Below are positions 58,042 through 64,000 of a stretch of DNA of 64,000 nt, in pieces; within the stretch, counting starts at the first letter, position 1; every line of letters starts with the position of its first letter. A program made the position numbers and the translations under genes. The stretch is from Fragilaria crotonensis (lineage: Eukaryota; Bacillariophyta; Fragilariophyceae; Fragilariales; Fragilariaceae): NCBI GenBank assembly GCA_022925895.1, contig JAKSYS010000069.1, positions 1-64,000 on the forward strand, written 5' to 3'. The notes beneath the pieces were generated by a model. That model did no database searches, was not told the origin of the DNA, and saw nothing but the letters and a program-made list of their open reading frames with translations.

Positions 58042-58269
58042 GCTGTTGTCTGATCACGTTGTGAGTGAGTTTTGTGCCGATGAAGATTTAGCTTTGATGA
58101 TCTGTCCGCTTGTCTGCATTTGTGGGAGAATTGGAGTCAAGGGAAAAGTTGATGTGTCTGATCCTACCCGGATGATGTTTGCTAAAGGATATCCGTTAGA
58201 GATTTCCCTTAGCTCGGTTAAAAAAGGGTTACGGTTACTTAACGGATTTCCTTTAGCCCGGAACTCTCT

Positions 58270-58679
58270 AGGAAAGTGGTTTCCAGACTTTTGGATGTTG
58301 GGCGCGAAATCATATCGTATCTGTATATAGTAATGAATACTGTATATTTTTATTCAATACTACTTCTCCGTATATGTCATAATAGTACCAGGTACTGCGT
58401 ACTCCGGGAAGTAAGAGTGTACTGTCCCTAGAAATACGGTACGGATTACCTCTCTCCAACGGTCAACCCGCTCCGGTCGGAACAGCAAGTCCTACTCTAT
58501 CGTCAAAACTCAAACCCAGTACCGCTACTACCGGTGGTAGTATCATAGTGTAAGTATCCGCTGGATGACGGGCGTCCTGCGAACATTATGTAGTATTTTC
58601 AACATCCCTGGTTTTGGGAAGGACAAGAGCTGTCTAGGAACCAACATAACTACTATACCATCCACCATCCACATCTGCC
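58270..58679. other. Intergenic stretch
   Basis: No gene. The right flank of Har-3 and the 3' side of the coproporphyrinogen oxidase gene. It contains a TACCGGTGGTAG variant near 58528 and several GTAC words. Confidence 0.4.
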
Positions 58680-59801
58680 TCACACCCAAGCCCTCGGTGT
58701 CTTGAGAACCTCCATTAACTTGGCTTCCGGACTACCTTGCTCAATCACATGATTGTATTCCCAGGCAATTAGAGGTGGAGCACTCACCATGACTCCCTCA
58801 ACTCGCGGATTGGCTGCAGCAAGACCAAACTTGACACCACGATCATACAAGAGATTAAATTCCAAATATCGTCCTCGTCGTAGTAATTGCCAATGCCGTT
58901 GCTGTTCGGTATACGCAACATTTCGATGCCGATTCACAATCGGTTTCCACGATGGTACCCACGCTTTAGCAACTCCTTTCACAAAGTCCAACGATTCGGG
59001 TGTTGCCACCAAATCATCAAAGAAAATACCACCGGTACCACGATGTTCCGACCGTGCAGGTAAATAAAAGTAATCATCACATGCCTTCTTCATGCAATCA
59101 TATGTAAACTCTTCACCCAAATCGTGAGCGTCGGTCAGTGTTTTGTATGCTGCATGGAACTGTGTCACATCGTCATCATTTAAATAGTACGGCGTCAAAT
59201 CGGCACCACCTCCGAACCATGCGACAGTCGTAGTAGTGGCAGATGATGTCACAACAAAGATTCTCACATCGGATCGAAAGGTAGGAACTAGTGGTGACCG
59301 AGAATGCACAACAATACTGAGGGCGGCTGCCCAATACAAATCACCCGCCTGTATGGAAAGATCATTGTCTTGTCGTGATTGGATGGCTGCGGCTCGTTCC
59401 TGTGACAATATTCCCTGGTCAATGACAGTCAAGGAACAAGCACCCTTTTCAATCACATCACCTCCCTGCATGACACGAGTAATGCCGCCACTGGGAGTCG
59501 TACTGGTGCTGGAACTATCAGTATCAAACTTTCCCCAACAATCCTTGGTGAATTTCGCTTTCGAATCCGATGAACCATCCATTTCTTCCAATTGTGATAT
59601 AATATCCGATTGTTGCTGGAGTAGAAATTCACAAAAGTCATCAAATAGTACTGTATTGTGCTCATGCTCGAGTTTGGTGGCAGACAGGGACGACGTGCCA
59701 CCACCTATTTTGGAAATAGATGATGGAGGTACTACTCCATGTTGCCAGGACGATGCAACGTTGCAAAATAGGAAATATAGAATAGTCGTTGTTTTCAACA
59801 T
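58680..59801 (-). CDS. Coproporphyrinogen III oxidase (oxygen-dependent)
   Basis: Converts coproporphyrinogen III to protoporphyrinogen IX by oxidative decarboxylation, a step shared by heme and chlorophyll synthesis. 373 residues from the ATG at 59801. Residues 1-20 are a hydrophobic leader ('TTILYFLFCNVASSW') as expected for a protein passing through the ER, probably on the way to the plastid. The family signature is clear: 'AWFGGGADLTPYYL', 'HRGTGGIFFDDL', 'RRGRYLEFNLLYDRGVKFGL' and the C-terminal 'APPLIAWEYNH'. 'GGITRVMQGGDVIEKGACSL' is the N-terminal conserved block. A longer in-frame extension upstream lacks an ATG, so it was rejected. Intact single exon. The 18-base word 'CTACTACCGGTAGCTAGC' is about 250 bases upstream. 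Mitochondrial or plastid isoform cannot be told without a targeting test. Confidence 0.94.
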   Translation of the reverse strand: MLKTTTILYFLFCNVASSWQHGVVPPSSISKIGGGTSSLSATKLEHEHNTVLFDDFCEFLLQQQSDIISQLEEMDGSSDSKAKFTKDCWGKFDTDSSSTSTTPSGGITRVMQGGDVIEKGACSLTVIDQGILSQERAAAIQSRQDNDLSIQAGDLYWAAALSIVVHSRSPLVPTFRSDVRIFVVTSSATTTTVAWFGGGADLTPYYLNDDDVTQFHAAYKTLTDAHDLGEEFTYDCMKKACDDYFYLPARSEHRGTGGIFFDDLVATPESLDFVKGVAKAWVPSWKPIVNRHRNVAYTEQQRHWQLLRRGRYLEFNLLYDRGVKFGLAAANPRVEGVMVSAPPLIAWEYNHVIEQGSPEAKLMEVLKTPRAWV

Positions 59802-60740
59802 GCCGTATGACGATGATCGATATGTGATGAGAAAGTGATGTGTGTGACCTGCAAGATGTGCAAGATATGCAAGACTTCGGTGACATACGTGATGTGCGTG
59901 GTGCGTGTGATATGATGACAGTTGGCAGTCGGCAGTCGGCAGTGCACTGAAGCCACAGTGGACAGTACAGAGTACAGTGCGCACAGATTGTGCGCCTCCT
60001 ATAATCATACAGTAGCAACTTGTACGACGTACGACGTATGACAAATGAGTGCTACTACCGGTAGCTAGCTCGCATTAACAGGTATCAGTACTGTAGTACT
60101 ACAGTAGAATTGTATCCGTGCGGAATCGTAGTCGGACAGGAAGGTACGAGTACTTTTGTACTCAGGGATACATACATTGACTTGAGAATGAATTGAGAAT
60201 GCTCTTGCTCCCTTCACCTCCTTCTTTCTTCTTCGTCCACGCTGCAATGCACATGTTGTTCCATTCCTGCCTCACAGTTGATTAGTCCAGCCTCGGTGGT
60301 ATGGGCTCCGGGAAACGGGGGTACTACTAGAACCCAATCAAATGGGTTTCGATATGGCAAATGGCAACTCGCAAACATGATAAGAATCGCATCCAAGTCT
60401 TGAGACTTCTCTTGGCAAGTTGTAACAGTTGAGATCCTCTCGTTACTCCTGCCAATGAGTACAATCCCCGTGCGAGCCGTCGGTTAGTCTGAGTTGTGTG
60501 TTCTCTTGGATCCCGGCAAGGAATCAATGCGAACGAGCGAGGCGAACCAGTCGTGGAGTTTGACGTTGAAGTTTGACACCCCCCTTCGCTTTACGCTGGT
60601 TCAGCACATTTGCCGAAAAATGAGAACCTATATACATGCAGTTCTGTTTCACTTCAACATAGTTGGAGGAACTCACAACGAAAAAAAACAGTGAAGAGCG
60701 TTCCTGTTCATCACCCATCATTATAATTCCAACCATCAAA
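59802..60740. promoter_or_regulatory. Divergent intergenic region
   Basis: It lies between the starts of coproporphyrinogen oxidase (minus) and the DUF6544-like gene (plus), so it holds both promoters. The 18-base word shared with SEC63 is at 60052-60069. No coding sequence recognised. Confidence 0.45.
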
Positions 60741-61783
60741 ATGAAATTCATTTCACCGATTGTTCTCGTATCAGCTGCCTCCCTTTGGATTGGACATCGA
60801 CGATGGCATCGGAGTAACTCCGTGGCATCCCTCAAATCCCAACTGTTGTTGCTCGGTGGCAGCGGCGGCGACAAGGATCCAAGTAATAAGGCTGCTGCTT
60901 TGGAACAAGAAGAAGAACGATCCTCCAAAATCTCACCGCAATCTTGGGAAGATGTGCCAAAGCCTGTCCAACGATACCTTCACCGAGTCTTCTCTCAGCA
61001 AGAGAAGAACTTGTTGTTGCCATCATTCTCAGAGACTCACTTCAGTGCCTTACCAGAAATTCGATCCGTGCGCTCGGTTGAGTTCAAGCAGAAAGGTTAC
61101 ATGTTTATGAATGACAACTGGCTTCCATTCAAAGCGAACCAACTGGTGTCGGCCCTTCCCGCACAACCGGGTTTTGTGTGGGACGCAAGTGTATCGTTGG
61201 TCCCGGACGACGGGTATTTGGCATGGTTGTTGTGCTGGGCAAGGATGGATGTGGTGGACGCTTGGACGTTGGGTTTGGGTGGGCGTTTAACGGCGCATTT
61301 ATTTGGTGTTTTTCTTTAGTTTCACCACCAGTTGGTGAAGAAGCAGAGGATATGCTCACGAGAGGAGAAATGCAACGATGGCTTGCCGAAACCGCCTTGA
61401 TCCCAAACGTGCTTTTGCCGGAACAGGGAGTCGTAAGGTGGAAAGAGATTGACGACGACCGGGCGCTCATGACATTTATGGATCCAGGCAATGGCACGGA
61501 AGTTGAGTTGACGGCAATCTTTGACAAGAAGGATGGCTGGATGACAAAAATCGAAGGCATGCGTTATCGCACGGTTGGAAAAGACCTTGTTTTGACGCCA
61601 TGGATCGGATACTTGTCCAATTATGAATTTGTTCCAGATGCTGACGTATGGGTTCCCGTTCACATGGAAGTTGGGTGGATATTGGATGGGAAGGAAGAGC
61701 GCTACTTCAAAGGCGATAACTTTGATTTCAAGTATGATGTTATCGAACCTTCTTCAAATGCAGGCGCGACGTCGATGAAGTGA
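60741..61783 (+). CDS. DUF6544-like protein, one-base frame break in a T run
   Basis: About 346 residues in two frames. Residues 1-17 are a hydrophobic leader ('MKFISPIVLVSAASLWIG'). The body matches the layout I associate with the DUF6544 family of bacteria and algae: 'VPKPVQRYLHRVF', 'GYMFMNDNWLPFKANQLV', 'QPGFVWDASV', 'VVDAWTLGLGGRLTAHLFGV', then in the next frame 'TRGEMQRWLAETALIPNVLL', 'VRWKEIDDDRALMTF' and 'PVHMEVGWILDGKEERYFKG'. The function of the family is unknown. The two frames join if the run of five T at 61309-61313 had six, the classic homopolymer error of sequencing; without it the first frame stops at once ('GVFL'). I therefore treat it as one real gene with a likely assembly indel; a recent real mutation is possible. 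Confidence 0.72.
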
Positions 61784-62592
61784 ATAGCAGGATTACACTG
61801 ATCGGGAAACAGGATTATCCATGAATCGATATTGAACGGCCATGTCCTTGAATGACTTGAACCTTTTGAACGACACTTCGGACGACAAGATGCGGCAAAC
61901 TAAGTACAAGATTAGGAACAGCTGACAAGGCGCATGCATGATATATGATATGCTTAAGTATAATAACCACATAGTCCATCATTTCTTTGTAGCTTCTGAA
62001 CCATCCACAAGTCCCATCACGTGTCAGGAAGCGAATAAAAAACCGAGTACTCCAGTACATAGTATAGCGAGCACAGTACTCCAGTAACTCACTGCCTACT
62101 GGACTGTGTTACTGTACTGTTATTAGGATTAAAGCACGGCTTAAAGGAATCGTGACTCGAGGCTTAGTTCGTGCGAATTCTAATTGACTCTTGAATGGAT
62201 GGTCATTGTTGCATGTTTCATCTTGACGTGGACGGGGAGTCGATGGACGGTGACAATCCAGATTCCATGCTCTAGAATCGAGGCGCAAATCGAGAAAGGG
62301 CGGATGTGTAGAATTCACCGCCTTTCGAATGCCGATTTGGTGAGTTTTCACTTGATCCCACTTTCATGCGGATTGCGCCCTCCAGGTGCACTACTAGAGC
62401 AGGAGAGGGAGATCAGTGCATCAATTCCCATTTGCACAGTCGCAAACAAGGTGCTGCTGACTTATAGGAACAACAATAGTGGATTTAGTTGTGCATAGCT
62501 CAAAGCACGCAAATAGCAAAGCCACTCAGTTAAGTAGTAGTATTACACTCCGAGTACAACAAGCACAGGAACAAGTTAAGCGTATCCAAAAA
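61784..62592. other. Intergenic stretch before the ABCF gene
   Basis: No gene recognised. The plus-strand frame 62184-62498 has no conserved features. The last 300 bases should include the ABCF promoter and 5' UTR. Confidence 0.4.
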
Positions 62593-64000
62593 ATGGCATC
62601 CTCATGGCACAAAAAGAAGGAAAAGCTTGCAGAGATGCAATTAGAGAAAGAGTTGGCGGAGAGTGGCAACAATTTCAGTGAAGATTTGGTCTACAAGGAC
62701 ATTCGAGAAGCTGCCATGGGCAAGGGTGATGAAGAACTCTTTGAAAAAAAATTGAGCAAGGAAGAAAAGAAGGCAAGAGCCAAAGCGCAACGTGATGCCA
62801 AGAAGAAGGCAAAGATGCAATCTCAGGGAATTGACATGGAGGATGATGATGACAAGGAAGAACAAGCGGAAGAAAAAGTCGCATTGGAAGCACAAATGTC
62901 AAAGAATGCAGGGGAGGATGGCATTGATTACGAACAGGCAGATAAGCTGGCTGGTGAAGGAACGATCTGTACCTTTGCCACGTCCAGGAAGGGAGTCGAT
63001 GCGAGATCTCGAGACATTAATGTCCAGAATTTTACATTGCAGCACAAAGGAGCTGTCTTGTTGGATGAAACAGAGATTGTACTGAATCATGGTAATCGCT
63101 ACGGACTCATTGGTAGAAATGGGTGTGGAAAGGTGTGTATATTACGTTGTACCAGTGCTTTGTAGTACTATCTTGCATCCTGCTAGCTGGTACTGGGCCA
63201 AATGCGTATTGACAACTCACTAACCCCTTCTCTATTTCCAACGATTCCGCAGTCAACATTAATGAAGGCGCTCGGTGCTCGCGCCGTCCCAATCCCAAGA
63301 TCCATCGACATTTTCTTTCTCAAGGAAGAAATTGAAGCCAGTGACTCCGTTACAGCTCTCGAAGCTGTCATGAGCGTCGATGCCGAGAGACTTCGACTTG
63401 AAGAACAGGCCGAAGAATTGAATCACATGGTATCCGATCTCGCTGAAAAAGAAGAAGGCTACGAAGATGAGGATGGCAAGACTGCAGATGAGCTTCAGGA
63501 AGAAATTATGGAAACCCTCAACAGTGTCTACGAACGATTAGATGCACTGGATGCCGCCACTGCCGAAGTTCGTGCTCGTACCATCCTCAAGGGTCTCGGA
63601 TTCACTCATGCCATGCAATCCAAAAAGACGAAAGAATTCTCCGGTGGTTGGCGCATGCGTGTCTCGCTGGCACGCGCTCTCTTTATTCAGCCAGTTTGTC
63701 TCCTTTTAGATGAGCCCACGAATCACTTGGATATGGAAGCTGTGATTTGGTTGGAAGACTACTTGTCCAAATGGGATCGCATTCTGTTGCTCGTGTCGCA
63801 TTCGCAAGATTTTCTGAACAACGTCTGCACGCACATGGTCCACTTTACAAACAAGAAAAAGTTGATTTACTATGATGGTAATTACGATCAATTCGTCAAG
63901 ACAAAGGGCGAAAAGGAAGAGAACCAGATGAAACAATACAAATGGGAACAGGATCAAATAAAGAGCATGAAGGAATACATTGCTCGATTCGGTCATGGAA
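62593..64000 (+). CDS. ABCF-type ATPase, GCN20-like, 3' end outside the window
   Basis: Soluble twin-ATPase protein of the ABCF family, acting at the ribosome; GCN20 helps activate the GCN2 kinase during amino-acid starvation. Exon 1 (62593-63132, 180 codons) and exon 2 (from 63253, open to the edge) flank a 120-base GT-AG intron that splits the first Walker A: '[10 protein letters not shown]' joins '[11 protein letters not shown]'. Residues 1-100 are Lys/Glu-rich and charged, as in the N-terminal arm of GCN20/ABCF1. The first ABC domain has the signature '[19 protein letters not shown]' and Walker B '[15 protein letters not shown]' with the usual '[12 protein letters not shown]'. The inter-domain linker then begins. 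The second ABC domain is beyond the edge. Start is the first ATG of the charged arm. Confidence 0.92.
63133..63252 (+). other. Intron within the first Walker A of the ABCF gene
   Basis: 120 bases, donor GTGTGT, acceptor CCGCAG, phase 0. Confidence 0.88.

Larger units (their letters stand above)
54223..58269. mobile_element. Har-3: Harbinger-like DNA transposon containing a satellite array
   Basis: 4,047 bases. Terminal inverted repeats of 26 bases (54223-54248 and 58244-58269) match perfectly and contain 'TTCCGGGCTAAAGGAAATCC'. Both ends repeat variants of TAAAGGAAATCC / GAGATTTCCCTTAG internally, and the left end has a perfect hairpin 'ACTCAGAACCGGTTCTGAGT' (about 54273-54292). No clear target duplication is seen. 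Two genes converge: a companion (plus, left) and a DDE transposase (minus, right), with a 0.93 kb 187-base satellite between their 3' ends. The transposase has two frameshifts and the companion one, so the copy is dead, though the perfect TIRs suggest a recent insertion or continued use of the ends. Confidence 0.9.

Noticed and set aside
59802-60044. N-terminal extension of coproporphyrinogen oxidase
   Set aside because: No ATG in the extension; the ATG at 59801 starts directly with a signal-peptide-like leader.
62184-62498. 104-codon frame before the ABCF gene
   Set aside because: No conserved features; probably 5' UTR or intergenic.

Overview
The window is nuclear DNA of a photosynthetic eukaryote, most likely a diatom or close stramenopile (inference). 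It has single genes on both strands with few, short GT-AG introns (about 60 to 215 bases). It also carries a tetrapyrrole-pathway enzyme and a conserved protein with signal-peptide-like, probably plastid-directed leaders, a copia fossil of the type common in diatoms, and several Harbinger-like DNA transposons. No operons, CRISPR arrays or convincing tRNA or rRNA genes were seen.

Left arm (1-10.5 kb) is host genes: exosome subunit RRP4, a tiny serine palmitoyltransferase small-subunit-like membrane protein, an MscS-type channel, an NAPE-PLD-like metallohydrolase with an apparently shifted frame, a DBP2/DDX5-type RNA helicase and a eukaryotic arginyl-tRNA synthetase.

10.5-31 kb is gene-poor. 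It holds several recent tandem duplications and minisatellites, a SPRY-like gene fragment between exact 70-base repeats, a Harbinger-like transposon (Har-1, about 22.1-26.6 kb) with an intact DDE transposase, and a decayed copia element.

31-41.3 kb is host again: a plastid-type conserved protein of unknown function, two head-to-head paralogous mu-homology/DPF-motif proteins, and a large purine enzyme whose domain order is GARS-GART-AIRS.

41.6-45.6 kb is a second Harbinger-like element (Har-2) with long terminal inverted repeats. A hypothetical gene, a quiet stretch, a CTP-dependent lipid kinase-like protein and SEC63 (with a tiny first exon) follow. 54.2-58.3 kb is a third element (Har-3) that encloses a 187-base satellite. 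The right end holds coproporphyrinogen III oxidase, a DUF6544-like protein with a one-base frame break in a T run, and the 5' part of a GCN20-type ABCF ATPase that runs off the edge.

Two themes stand out. All three Harbinger-like elements share one layout, with a companion gene on the left converging on a DDE transposase on the right, but the companion proteins look unrelated. Intergenic DNA is unusually rich in short palindromes built on GTAC and TACCGGTA, and one 18-base word containing TACCGGTA lies upstream of both SEC63 and coproporphyrinogen oxidase.
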